A stretch of 46,869 bases of DNA, taken from positions 1-46,869 of the forward strand of contig FLQS01000044.1 in assembly GCA_900078375.1 (NCBI GenBank), read 5' to 3'. The position numbers were made by a program, and so were the translations under genes. Source of the stretch: an uncultured Mycobacterium sp. (GTDB lineage: Bacteria; Actinomycetota; Actinomycetes; Mycobacteriales; Mycobacteriaceae). Numbering within the stretch: position 1 is the first letter of the stretch; each line of letters opens with the position of its first letter. The notes under the pieces are model-generated. The model saw nothing but the letters and a program-made list of their open reading frames with translations. It made no database searches and had not been told where the DNA came from. This document shows positions 25,071-33,301 of the stretch, piece by piece.

Positions 25071-25115
25071 AAGTTACTGGTCGGTAACTTGTACTAAGTT
25101 ACCATTGGGTAACTT
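25071..25115. promoter_or_regulatory. two 20-bp inverted repeats upstream of etfD
   Basis: AAGTTAC-N6-GTAACTT occurs twice, at 25071-25090 and 25096-25115, with centres 25 bp apart. The second repeat extends to 8-bp arms (AAGTTACC/GGTAACTT). Together they form a tandem operator directly before the etfD Shine-Dalgarno (AGGGAGG at 25121-25127). Such paired palindromes are typical of TetR-family repressors binding as two dimers. No regulator gene is adjacent, so the protein is unknown. A lipid- or acyl-CoA-responsive regulator would fit the gene's role. Confidence 0.7.
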
Positions 25116-25133
25116 ACGACAGGGAGGCAGTCC

Positions 25134-28016
25134 GTGAGCGCTCTCGACTGGGGCAGGCTTGTAGTTGGCTTGCTGGCCACCGCCATCGTGTTGGTGTTCG
25201 CCGCACGCCGCGTGCAGTTCTTGACTCACCTGATTCGGTCGGGTCAGCCGGTCAGCGACGAGAGCGGCCGCAAAGACAACATCCCGGCTCGGATCAAAGC
25301 GCAATTCACCGAAGTCTTCGGGCAGAAGAAGCTGCTGAAATGGTCCATCCCGGGCCTCGCGCATTTCTTCACGATGTGGGGCTTTTTCATCCTCGGCTCG
25401 GTGTATCTCGAGGCCTATGGCGTTCTGTTCAACCCGGAATTCCACATTCCGTTGGTCGGCCGCTGGAATGCGCTGGGCTTCCTGCAGGACTTCTTCGCCG
25501 TCGCCGTGCTGCTCGGCATCATCGTCTTCACCATCATCCGGCTGCGCTCCGAGCCCAAGGATTATGGACGCGATTCGCGGTTCTACGGCTCGCACACCGG
25601 TGGCGCCTGGCTGATTCTGTTCATGATCTTCCTGGTCATCCTGACCTTCGCGTTCTTCCGCGGCGCCTCGGTCAACGCTCTCGGCGAGGACTTCCCCTAC
25701 GGCTGGGGCGCCTTCTTCTCGCACGGCATGGGCGCGCTGCTGGCCCCGCTCGGACATACCGCCAACGTGTGGATCGAGACCATCTCGCTGATGGGCCACA
25801 TCGGCGTCATGCTGGCGTTCCTGCTGATCGTGTTGCACTCCAAGCACCTGCACATCGGCCTCGCGCCGATCAACGTCACCTTCAAGCGGCTGCCCAACGC
25901 CCTGGGCCCGCTGCTCCCGGTCGAGTACAAGGGCGAGCCGATCGACTTCGAGGATCCCGCCGAGGACGCCATATTGGGCCGCGGCAAGATCGAGGACTTC
26001 ACCTGGAAGGGCTACCTCGACTTCACCACCTGTACCGAGTGCGGTCGCTGCCAGTCCCAGTGCCCGGCGTGGAACACCGGAAAGCCGTTGTCCCCCAAGC
26101 TCGTCATCATGAACCTTCGCGATCACCTGTTCGCGAAGGCGCCCTACATCATCGGCGGTAAGCCGATGCCCAACGGGGAGAACGAGGCCGAGCAGGTCCT
26201 CTCCACCGAGGGCGGTTTCATCGAGTCCAAGCACGATGAGCATCACGCCGTCCCGGAATCCGGCTTCGAGCGCATCATGGGCTCCGGTCCGGAGCAGGCG
26301 ACGCGTCCGCTGGTCGGCACCCTCGAGCAGGGCGGCGTCATCGACCCCGACGTGCTCTGGTCCTGCACCACCTGCGGCGCCTGCGTCGAGCAGTGCCCGG
26401 TGGATATCGAGCACATCGACCACATCGTCGACATGCGCCGCTACCAGGTGATGATGGAGTCCGAGTTTCCGTCCGAGCTCGGCGTGCTGTTCAAGAACCT
26501 GGAGAACAAGGGCAACCCGTGGGGCCAGAACGCCTCGGACCGCACCAACTGGATCGACGAAGTCGAGTTCGACGTGCCGGTGTTCGGCCAGGACGTCGAG
26601 AGCTTCGCCGGTTACGAATACCTGTTCTGGGTCGGCTGCGCCGGCGCCTACGAGGATCGCGCGAAGAAGACCACAAAAGCCGTTGCCGAGCTGCTGAGCG
26701 TCGCGGGCGTGAAGTTCCTGGTTCTGGGCACCGGCGAGACCTGCACCGGCGACTCAGCCCGGCGCTCGGGTAACGAGTTCCTGTTCCAGCAGCTGGCCGC
26801 GCAGAACGTCGAGACCCTCAACGACCTGTTCGAGGGAGTCGAGCGGGTCGACCGCAAGATCGTGGTCACCTGCCCGCACTGCTTCAACACCCTGGGCCGC
26901 GAATACCCGCAGGTGGGTGGCAACTTCACGGTGCTGCACCACACCCAGCTGCTGAATCGTCTTGTGCGGGACAAGAAGCTGGTCTCGGTCAAGCCGGTCG
27001 GCCAGGACATCACCTACCACGACCCGTGCTATCTGGGTCGGCACAACAAGGTCTACGACGCGCCTCGTGAGCTGATCGGCGCGTCCGGCGCGAAGCTCAC
27101 GGAGATGCCACGCCACGCGGACCGCGGCCTGTGCTGCGGCGCCGGCGGTGCGCGCATGTGGATGGAAGAGCACATCGGCAAGCGCGTCAACACCGAACGC
27201 ACCGAGGAAGCCATCGACACCGGCGCCTCCAAGGTCGCCACCGGCTGCCCCTTCTGCCGCGTGATGATCTCCGACGGCGTCGACGACGTCGCCGCCGCGC
27301 GCGATATCGAGAAGATCGAAGTGCTCGACGTCGCGCAGCTTCTGCTGGGCTCGCTGGACCTCAGCTCAGTGACGCTGCCGGAGAAGGGCACCGCCGCCCG
27401 CGAGGCGCAAGCGGCCGCCGCAGCAGCACCGGCTGCAGCGCCACCCGCGCCCAAGGCCGAGCCCGAAGCGCCTGCGGCCGAGGCACCCGCCGCTGCGGCT
27501 CCCGCTGCCGAGGCACCGGCCGCCGCGCCCGTCAAGGGACTCGGCATCGCGGGTGGCGCAAAGCGCCCTGGTGCCAAGAAGGCCGCGGCTCCTGCTGCGA
27601 CAGCACCTGCTGCTGAGGCTCCCGCTGCCGTGGCACCGGCCGCCGCGCCCGTCAAGGGACTCGGCATCGCGGGTGGCGCAAAGCGCCCTGGTGCCAAGAA
27701 GGCCGTGGCTCCTGCTGCGACAGCACCTGCTGCTGAGGCTCCTGCCGGCGAGGCACCCGCGGCTGAAGCGCCGGCCAAGGCCGAGCCCGTCGCGGAACCG
27801 TCAGTCAAGGGTCTCGGCATCGCTGCCGGCGCCCGTCGCCCGGGTGCCAAGAAGGCCCCGGCCGCCACTGCGGCACCTGCTCCGGCCGAAGCTGCGGCTG
27901 CGGCTCCCGAGCCTGCGGCCGCACCCGAGCCAGCAGCCGAGGAAACCACGGCTGACGCCGCGCCAGTCAAGGGTCTTGGCATCGCGAAAGGCGCACGGCC
28001 GCCGGGCAAGCGGTAA
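25134..28016 (+). CDS. etfD: EtfD-type membrane iron-sulfur oxidoreductase (Rv0338c family)
   Basis: The 960-residue protein has an N-terminal heme/quinone-type membrane region (several helices in residues 5-235). Two [4Fe-4S] ferredoxin motifs follow, C300/C303/C306/C310 and C411/C414/C417/C421. Two CCG-type domains like those of heterodisulfide reductase HdrD/GlpC come next, the second with C667-C668 and GCPFC. In M. tuberculosis, Rv0338c (EtfD) is reported to take electrons from ETF, reduced by acyl-CoA dehydrogenases, into the respiratory chain and to be needed for beta-oxidation. The C-terminal about 205 residues are Ala/Pro-rich with four KGLGIA-x-GA-x-RPG-x-K repeats. The start is GTG with AGGGAGG upstream and a paired palindrome in the promoter. 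Confidence 0.9.
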   Translation: MSALDWGRLVVGLLATAIVLVFAARRVQFLTHLIRSGQPVSDESGRKDNIPARIKAQFTEVFGQKKLLKWSIPGLAHFFTMWGFFILGSVYLEAYGVLFNPEFHIPLVGRWNALGFLQDFFAVAVLLGIIVFTIIRLRSEPKDYGRDSRFYGSHTGGAWLILFMIFLVILTFAFFRGASVNALGEDFPYGWGAFFSHGMGALLAPLGHTANVWIETISLMGHIGVMLAFLLIVLHSKHLHIGLAPINVTFKRLPNALGPLLPVEYKGEPIDFEDPAEDAILGRGKIEDFTWKGYLDFTTCTECGRCQSQCPAWNTGKPLSPKLVIMNLRDHLFAKAPYIIGGKPMPNGENEAEQVLSTEGGFIESKHDEHHAVPESGFERIMGSGPEQATRPLVGTLEQGGVIDPDVLWSCTTCGACVEQCPVDIEHIDHIVDMRRYQVMMESEFPSELGVLFKNLENKGNPWGQNASDRTNWIDEVEFDVPVFGQDVESFAGYEYLFWVGCAGAYEDRAKKTTKAVAELLSVAGVKFLVLGTGETCTGDSARRSGNEFLFQQLAAQNVETLNDLFEGVERVDRKIVVTCPHCFNTLGREYPQVGGNFTVLHHTQLLNRLVRDKKLVSVKPVGQDITYHDPCYLGRHNKVYDAPRELIGASGAKLTEMPRHADRGLCCGAGGARMWMEEHIGKRVNTERTEEAIDTGASKVATGCPFCRVMISDGVDDVAAARDIEKIEVLDVAQLLLGSLDLSSVTLPEKGTAAREAQAAAAAAPAAAPPAPKAEPEAPAAEAPAAAAPAAEAPAAAPVKGLGIAGGAKRPGAKKAAAPAATAPAAEAPAAVAPAAAPVKGLGIAGGAKRPGAKKAVAPAATAPAAEAPAGEAPAAEAPAKAEPVAEPSVKGLGIAAGARRPGAKKAPAATAAPAPAEAAAAAPEPAAAPEPAAEETTADAAPVKGLGIAKGARPPGKR
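27501..27740 (+). repeat. 120-bp tandem duplication in etfD 3' end
   Basis: Two almost identical 120-bp units (27501-27620 and 27621-27740) encode the Ala/Pro linker plus the KGLGIAGGAKRPGAKKA motif. They differ at only a few positions, for example gaggcacc versus gtggcacc. Two more diverged copies of the KGLGIA motif follow at protein positions 891 and 945. The near identity points to a recent duplication of 40 codons, in frame. Confidence 0.9.
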
Positions 28017-28129
28017 ACCGGATCCCGTTGCTGCCCTTGTCCTCCGGCGGTCTAACCCGAACCGTGCTCGATTACGTCAACGATCCCAAGGCCATCGACG
28101 ATGCCGCGAACTGCTGCCCGCTCGCGGAG

Positions 28130-28837
28130 TCACTTAACGCCCGGGCACCCACCTGGCGGTGGACCGCTGACAATAGCGCCGCCTACCTGCAGAACGCCGC
28201 CGTTGGCCTGGGTGCCTTGGGCCCGCAGGCATGAGCCCGGTGTGATTACCAGCGCACTGGCGCTGTCTCGCTTGATGTACATGGTCTTGTCGTTCACCGG
28301 TATCGCGGTCGGCGCCTCGGTGGTGTCGGCCACCGACACCGTCTGACCATTGATCGCGGTCACTGCCCCGGCCGACGTTTTAGCATCAGTGAATTGCGCA
28401 CACTCGCCATTAGATGCGGGAGTATCGATGGTGACACTGCCGGCAGGCGCGGGCGGACCGCCAGGGGCTACGGCTGCGTGCTTGATTGTGACACAGCTGC
28501 CGACGGTGACGGCATCGAGTCGAACGATCGTGTCTTGAAAGACCTTGGTCGCCGGCGTGATGTCCACCGTGGTGGGGCCAGTTTTCGTGGTAACCGTAAC
28601 GGTGCTCTGGGCGATCGAGGCCACCACGCCCTGTACCACAACCTTGGGCGGTGCAGGTGTCGATGGGGCTCCCGGCGAAGGCGATGCCGACGTTTGACCA
28701 GGAGACGACGTGGGTGAGGCCGCCGGTTTCGAATCGTTTGATGAACCGCAGGCGCTGAGACATAAGGCTGTCGCCGTCAGCGCGCCGACGACGGCAAAGG
28801 GCAGTGGGCGCTGAAAGACCGTGGACTGTCCAATCAT
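28130..28837 (-). CDS. lipoprotein, unknown function
   Basis: The 235-residue product has a signal peptide ending in the lipobox LSAC (C30), a Ser/Pro/Ala-rich linker (31-65) and a beta-rich domain. That domain contains VVVQGVVASIAQSTVTVTTKTGPTTVDITPATKVF, repeated in spirit later as GAVTAINGQTVSVADTTEAPTAIPV. This resembles small OB-like/DUF5666-type repeats, without recognised catalytic residues. Four cysteines in the mature part could form disulfides. It converges on etfD with a 113-bp gap that contains no gene. It would be anchored to the outer face of the plasma membrane. Function unknown. Confidence 0.7.
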   Translation of the reverse strand: MIGQSTVFQRPLPFAVVGALTATALCLSACGSSNDSKPAASPTSSPGQTSASPSPGAPSTPAPPKVVVQGVVASIAQSTVTVTTKTGPTTVDITPATKVFQDTIVRLDAVTVGSCVTIKHAAVAPGGPPAPAGSVTIDTPASNGECAQFTDAKTSAGAVTAINGQTVSVADTTEAPTAIPVNDKTMYIKRDSASALVITPGSCLRAQGTQANGGVLQVGGAIVSGPPPGGCPGVK

Positions 28838-28944
28838 CCGCTCAGCCTAACCGCATATCCGAATCCGCGACGCGGGTACCTCATCTCACAGGAAGCTCAC
28901 AATTTGACAGTCAGTTCAGGCAACCAGCGTGGCAATAGCGCCCG

Positions 28945-29373
28945 TCAGCCGATCTTCGTCAGCTGGAACGGAACCTGGGTGATCTGCCCGCCCGGGCAAT
29001 CGCCGTTGGAGTCCGCCGTGATCGTCCCGTTCATGGTGGCGGCATCCACCGAGTAGGCGATCCGCACCGGCGCGTAACTGCCGTTGTCGCAGACGATCCC
29101 GTCAGGCTTGGTGACAGTGAAGTTCCACCGGCCGTCGGTGAAGGTGGCCACGCTGGTCCAACCCACGGTGCTGGTGAGGTTGGCGGTGCACCCGTTGACG
29201 ACGGGAGAGCAGTTGGACGCCGCAGTCACGACGGCCCCGTCGTCCCCGCCCTTGACGGCAAAGGTGCCGTTGATCGCTGCCGGATCGGCAGGCGCGGAAG
29301 CAGCAAAGCCCAGTGCGGCAGTCGCCGCCAGCACAGCAGCAGTCGTCAATGTGCGTGTGATCTTCACGTTCAT
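28945..29373 (-). CDS. small secreted protein, unknown function
   Basis: The 142-residue protein has a cleavable signal peptide (LTTAAVLAATAALGFAASAPADP, cleavage likely near residue 28-30). The mature domain of about 110 residues is beta-rich with four cysteines (NCSPVVNGC, IVCDNG, DCPGG) that could make two disulfide bonds. It resembles small mycobacterial secreted antigens of unknown function that read AxxxINGTFAVKGG at the mature start, but I cannot name the family with confidence. It lies between the lipoprotein gene and the divergent aminotransferase gene, with a 188-bp shared promoter region. Confidence 0.7.
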   Translation of the reverse strand: MNVKITRTLTTAAVLAATAALGFAASAPADPAAINGTFAVKGGDDGAVVTAASNCSPVVNGCTANLTSTVGWTSVATFTDGRWNFTVTKPDGIVCDNGSYAPVRIAYSVDAATMNGTITADSNGDCPGGQITQVPFQLTKIG

Positions 29374-29561
29374 CCCTTTGTGCCGTCGGGCCGGTAGTGA
29401 CGACCCAAGCTAGCAGTCATTTCACCCGCAATATGCGCGCCCGCACAGCAGAGTCACAGTTGTATCCGAGGTGTCTTTCAATCGTGACTTCCGCACGTCA
29501 CAGCAAAGCGACAATCGGTCGGAGGGGAAACCAAGTTGCGTCGGAATGGGAGAATCAACCG

Positions 29562-30827
29562 GTGACTACCCACCAGTTACCGTGGCACGGCACGAGCCAG
29601 CACCCTCGGCCGCGCACGTTCACGCAGTCGACCAAGCTGCAGGACGTCCTCTACGAGATCCGCGGGCCGATCCACGAGCACGCCAATCGGCTGGAGAACG
29701 AGGGTCACCGGATCCTCAAGCTCAACATCGGCAATCCCGCGCCGTTCGGCTTCGAGGCGCCCGACGTGATCATGCGCGACATGATCGCCGCGCTTCCCGA
29801 CGCTCAGGGTTATTCGGACTCCAAGGGCATCGTCAGCGCCCGCCGCGCGGTGTTCACCCGGTACGAACTGGTCGAGAACTTTCCTCGCTTCGATATCGAC
29901 GACGTCTACCTCGGCAACGGGGTCTCCGAACTCATCACGATGACCCTGCAGGCGCTGCTCGACAACGGCGACCAGGTGCTCATCCCCGCGCCGGACTACC
30001 CCCTGTGGACGGCGTCGACCGCACTGGCCGGCGGCACCCCGGTGCACTACCTGTGCGACGAGATCAACGGCTGGATCCCCGACGTCGCCGACCTGGAATC
30101 CAAGATCACCGACCGCACTAAAGCGCTCGTGGTGATCAACCCGAACAACCCCACCGGCGCGGTGTACAGCCGCGAAATCCTCGAGCAAATGGTCGAATTG
30201 GCGCGCAAGCATCAACTGCTGCTGCTTGCCGACGAGATCTACGACAAGATCCTTTACGACGACGCCAAGCACATCAGCCTGGCCACGCTGGCGCCGGATC
30301 TGCTGACGCTGACGTTCAACGGGCTGTCCAAGGCCTACCGGGTGGCCGGCTACCGGTCGGGCTGGCTGGTCATCACCGGACCCAAGGAGCACGCCAGCAG
30401 CTTCATCGAGGGCATCAGCCTCCTGGCCAATATGCGCCTGTGCCCGAATGTGCCTGCGCAGCATGCCATTCAGGTCGCGCTGGGTGGCCACCAGAGCATC
30501 GACGATCTGGTGCTGCCGGGTGGTCGACTGCTCGAACAACGCGACGTCGCCTGGAGCAAGCTCAACGAGATCCCCGGGGTGTCCTGCGTGAAACCCACCG
30601 GCGCGCTGTATGCCTTCCCGCGGCTCGACCCCGAGGTGCACGACATCCACGACGACGAGCAGTTGGTACTGGATCTGCTTCTGCAAGAAAAGATTCTGGT
30701 CACCCAGGGCACCGGCTTCAACTGGCCGGCACCCGATCACCTGCGGATCGTGACGCTGCCGTGGGCGCGCGATCTGACTAAGGCCATCGAACGGCTCGGC
30801 AACTTTCTGGCCAGCTACCGGCAGTAA
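29562..30827 (+). CDS. aspC: PLP-dependent aminotransferase (AspC/AlaA-type, Rv0337c family)
   Basis: The 421-residue fold-type I aminotransferase shows LKLNIGNPAPFGFEAPD at the substrate-binding arm and the NPNNPTGAVY asparagine motif. It also has ADEIYDKILYDD and the pyridoxal-phosphate lysine K257 in NGLSKAYRVAGYRSGW. The closest match is mycobacterial AspC (Rv0337c, about 429 residues). By similarity to E. coli AlaA it may transfer amino groups between alanine and 2-oxoglutarate as well as aspartate. GTG 29562 is chosen because it follows GGGAG and begins at the family's natural N-terminus; the open frame to 29397 adds unrelated residues. It follows etfD as in M. tuberculosis, though two exported genes intervene here. 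Confidence 0.85.
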   Translation: MTTHQLPWHGTSQHPRPRTFTQSTKLQDVLYEIRGPIHEHANRLENEGHRILKLNIGNPAPFGFEAPDVIMRDMIAALPDAQGYSDSKGIVSARRAVFTRYELVENFPRFDIDDVYLGNGVSELITMTLQALLDNGDQVLIPAPDYPLWTASTALAGGTPVHYLCDEINGWIPDVADLESKITDRTKALVVINPNNPTGAVYSREILEQMVELARKHQLLLLADEIYDKILYDDAKHISLATLAPDLLTLTFNGLSKAYRVAGYRSGWLVITGPKEHASSFIEGISLLANMRLCPNVPAQHAIQVALGGHQSIDDLVLPGGRLLEQRDVAWSKLNEIPGVSCVKPTGALYAFPRLDPEVHDIHDDEQLVLDLLLQEKILVTQGTGFNWPAPDHLRIVTLPWARDLTKAIERLGNFLASYRQ

Positions 30828-30858
30828 ACGGTCAGCCCAGCAGCTCTACCCTGTCCGG

Positions 30859-32100
30859 GTGACGCATTCGCATTCACACACCGGCCCGGTGCCACTGAGT
30901 CCACTGGCTGCCCGGATCGTCGTGGTCGCGCTGGTCGTGATCGGCCTGGCGACGGTTATCGGCGCGGTGCTGCTGTGGCCGAGCGGCTCGAAGGTCGACA
31001 TCCCCCTGCCGTTCCAGAACAGCCAAGGCGGCGCGGTCACCACCGAGGGCGGTCACGTGTTGTCCAGCAGCCTGGCCGACTGTGGCAGCCCGTCGGCTGG
31101 CCAGGTGCTGACCGCATCGCCGACCCCCGGGATATCCGGCAGTGGCACCTGCGTGCAGACGGTGGTGGCGATCGACAGCGGACCGAACCGGGGCGCGTCC
31201 ACGATGCTGGAGTTCTCCCCCGGCCCGGGTCAGCCGAACCTGTTGGCGGGCGACACGATTCGCATCTTCCGGCAGGTCGACGAGCAGGGCACGACCAGCT
31301 ACGGGTTCTACGATTACGAGCGCACCTGGCCGCTGATCGCTCTGGCTGCGGTGTTCGCGATCGTCATTGTGGCGGTGGCACGTTGGCGTGGGCTGCGGGC
31401 TCTGGTCGGGATCGTCGTGGCCTTCACGGTGCTGGTGGTCTTTCTGCTGCCGGCGTTGCGGGACGGTGCCGCAGCGGTTCCCGTCGCGCTGGTCGCCTCG
31501 GCGGTCATCCTGTTTGCCGTGATCTATCTGGCGCACGGCGTCAGCCTGCGCACCAGCGCAGCCCTGCTGGGCACGTTGACAGCCATGCTACTAGCGGCCG
31601 GATTATCCTGGGCAGCAATTGAACTCGCTCATCTGACTGGACTATCGGAGGACCAGAACAACGAAGTCGCGGCATACATGGGACATGTGTCGATCCAGGG
31701 CTTGCTGCTGGCCGGCTTCATCATCGGCTCCCTGGGTGTGCTCAACGACGTGACCATCACCCAGGCATCGGCGGTATTCGAACTCGCCCACACAGACCAC
31801 TCGCGTAGACAGATCTTCGTGCGCGCCATGCGCATCGGCAGCGACCACATCGCCAGCACGGTGTACACCCTGGTGCTGGCCTACGCCGGCAGCTCACTGC
31901 CACTACTGCTGTTGTTCAGTGTCGCCAACCGCTCGCTGTTCGATGTGCTGACCAGTGAGAGCGTGGCCATCGAGATCGCCCGCTCAGCGGTGGGCGGTAT
32001 CGCACTGGCGTTGTCGGTGCCGCTGACCACCGCGATCGCTGCGGTACTGGCTACCCCTGGTCCAGCAGCTTCAGCAGGTAACCGCCATAGCCTGACGTGA
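30859..32100 (+). CDS. YibE/F-family membrane protein
   Basis: The 413-residue protein has a His-rich start (THSHSHTG), one N-terminal helix (about 18-38) and an extracytoplasmic domain with two cysteines (about 40-150). Seven or so further helices follow, including VSIQGLLLAGFIIGSLGVLNDVTITQASAVFELAH, characteristic of the YibE/F family. A family member in Lactococcus was linked to bacteriocin sensitivity; the general role is not known. The GTG start at 30859 lies 31 nt after the aminotransferase stop, so the two may form an operon. The C-terminal residues after the last helix (PGPAASAGNRHSLT) are short and disordered. Confidence 0.8.
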   Translation: MTHSHSHTGPVPLSPLAARIVVVALVVIGLATVIGAVLLWPSGSKVDIPLPFQNSQGGAVTTEGGHVLSSSLADCGSPSAGQVLTASPTPGISGSGTCVQTVVAIDSGPNRGASTMLEFSPGPGQPNLLAGDTIRIFRQVDEQGTTSYGFYDYERTWPLIALAAVFAIVIVAVARWRGLRALVGIVVAFTVLVVFLLPALRDGAAAVPVALVASAVILFAVIYLAHGVSLRTSAALLGTLTAMLLAAGLSWAAIELAHLTGLSEDQNNEVAAYMGHVSIQGLLLAGFIIGSLGVLNDVTITQASAVFELAHTDHSRRQIFVRAMRIGSDHIASTVYTLVLAYAGSSLPLLLLFSVANRSLFDVLTSESVAIEIARSAVGGIALALSVPLTTAIAAVLATPGPAASAGNRHSLT

Positions 32101-32120
32101 CCAGGTCCGCCGAATGTCGG

Positions 32121-32495
32121 TCAGGCCTGCAAATCTTCGTCGGACATGTCGGTGGCGGCCAGGGCTGCAGCCAGGTCGTCGTGGCGGAACGCCGAGGTGA
32201 CGTGGTCGTGCACCACCCGGAAGGCCGATGCCGCGGTGCGGACGTCGGTCGGGTCGGCAGCCGAGGTCAGCTTCTCTTCGACGACGACGACACCGTCGCG
32301 GTAGTAGATCTGGCCCACCTCGATGGTGCCCGGCGAACGCTGAGCCCACTCCCGCAGCGCGGCATGGCCCTGTGCGGCACCACTGGCGTCCCCGATCTCG
32401 ATGTCGTCGCTGGACAGCGAGACCAGGGTGTCGAGGTCCGCGGTGCTCAGCGCGTCGTGCCAGGCCAGAACGGTGGCGATCTCCGAAGTGCTCAT
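32121..32495 (-). CDS. NTF2/SnoaL-like protein
   Basis: The 124-residue protein has the cone-shaped NTF2/SnoaL-like pattern. An N-terminal helix (STSEIATVLAWHDALSTADLDTLVSL) is followed by SSDDIEIGDASGAAQGHAALREW and the strands VEVGQIYYRDGVVVVEEK and AFRVVHDHVTSAFRH. Such proteins are isomerases, hydratases or ligand-binding subunits; the acidic residues in DDIEIGD are compatible with catalysis but prove nothing. It lies 10 nt from the stop of the mycothiol-type gene on the same strand and could be its operon partner. Substrate unknown. Confidence 0.7.
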   Translation of the reverse strand: MSTSEIATVLAWHDALSTADLDTLVSLSSDDIEIGDASGAAQGHAALREWAQRSPGTIEVGQIYYRDGVVVVEEKLTSAADPTDVRTAASAFRVVHDHVTSAFRHDDLAAALAATDMSDEDLQA

Positions 32496-32505
32496 TGCGC
32501 TAAAG

Positions 32506-33291
32506 CTACCGGTCTAGAAAGGCGTGCGCGCCAACCAGGTGTCCCAGACGCCCGGGTCGCCGAATACCTCCAGGCCTTCCTGTGCGGCGGTGCGCCGACG
32601 CGTGGTAGTGCTGCACGACGGCCAGCAGCAGGCTGCGCGCCGGTCCGCGTAGCGCGGCGGTGGCCTTGCCGTGTTCGTGGTCGACGGCGATGCCGTCGGG
32701 CCGCCCGAGGATGGTCCACTCCCCAGCGTCGCCGAGGTCGGGCTCGGTGGCGTGCAGGTGTACCGACTGCCCGTCCCCCAGCGGCCGGTCACCGCCGGCC
32801 GGGCCTTCCTCGTCGGCCTGGATCACCACCCGCTCCAGCCATTCGGTGATGGCGTCCGCGGCCACGGCAGGGTCGACCTCGAAGTCGACTCCCAACGCGA
32901 TGGCGGCGTCGGCCCGATGGACCACGACCTCGTGCAGGCGCCGCCGGATCCACCACTTGGCAGGTCGCGGACCGAGGAAGGTCCACACCGACGTCTCGGC
33001 GCCGGTCTGCGCGACGGCGTCGACGAGCTTCCGCGGACATTCGAGCAACCACTCGATCTCGTTGTCCCGGCCTTCCGGCGGCTTGCCGCCCGCGACGGTG
33101 CGCGGGTCGATGTAATCCATCGACTGTTCGGCGACGATCTGGGCGCACCACCGGTCACCGCGCCCGACGTGGCGCATCAACTGCTGAAGCGTCCACTCCG
33201 GGCAGGTCGGCACCGGAATCGACAGATCGGCGTCGCGCAGAAGGTCAGCGAATGCCGCGTTTTCGGCGATCAGTGCGGTTGTAAGGTCCAC
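32506..33291 (-). CDS. maleylpyruvate isomerase-family mycothiol-dependent enzyme, likely 3' frameshift
   Basis: The frame from 33291 encodes the N-terminal DinB/MDMPI-like metal-binding domain (CPEWTLQQLMRHVGRGDRW, then RLHEVVVHRADA). It continues into the C-terminal domain as far as LRGPARSLLLAVV. Beyond about 32620 the frame becomes Arg/Gly-rich and unlike the family, while the adjacent frame encodes AAQEGLEVFGDPGVWDTWL and ends at 32514, a typical family C-terminus. A one-base insertion (or two-base deletion) between about 32590 and 32625 is therefore likely, making this either a degraded gene or a sequencing error. Family members use mycothiol in isomerase or transferase reactions. It lies 10 nt from udgA on the same strand. 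Confidence 0.7.
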   Translation of the reverse strand: MDLTTALIAENAAFADLLRDADLSIPVPTCPEWTLQQLMRHVGRGDRWCAQIVAEQSMDYIDPRTVAGGKPPEGRDNEIEWLLECPRKLVDAVAQTGAETSVWTFLGPRPAKWWIRRRLHEVVVHRADAAIALGVDFEVDPAVAADAITEWLERVVIQADEEGPAGGDRPLGDGQSVHLHATEPDLGDAGEWTILGRPDGIAVDHEHGKATAALRGPARSLLLAVVQHYHASAHRRTGRPGGIRRPGRLGHLVGAHAFLDR

Positions 33292-33301
33292 GCACCCGAA
33301 C

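Noticed and set aside
28017..28129. Possible small gene after etfD
   Set aside because: The short plus-strand frame there runs into the convergent lipoprotein gene and has no Shine-Dalgarno or protein-like composition.
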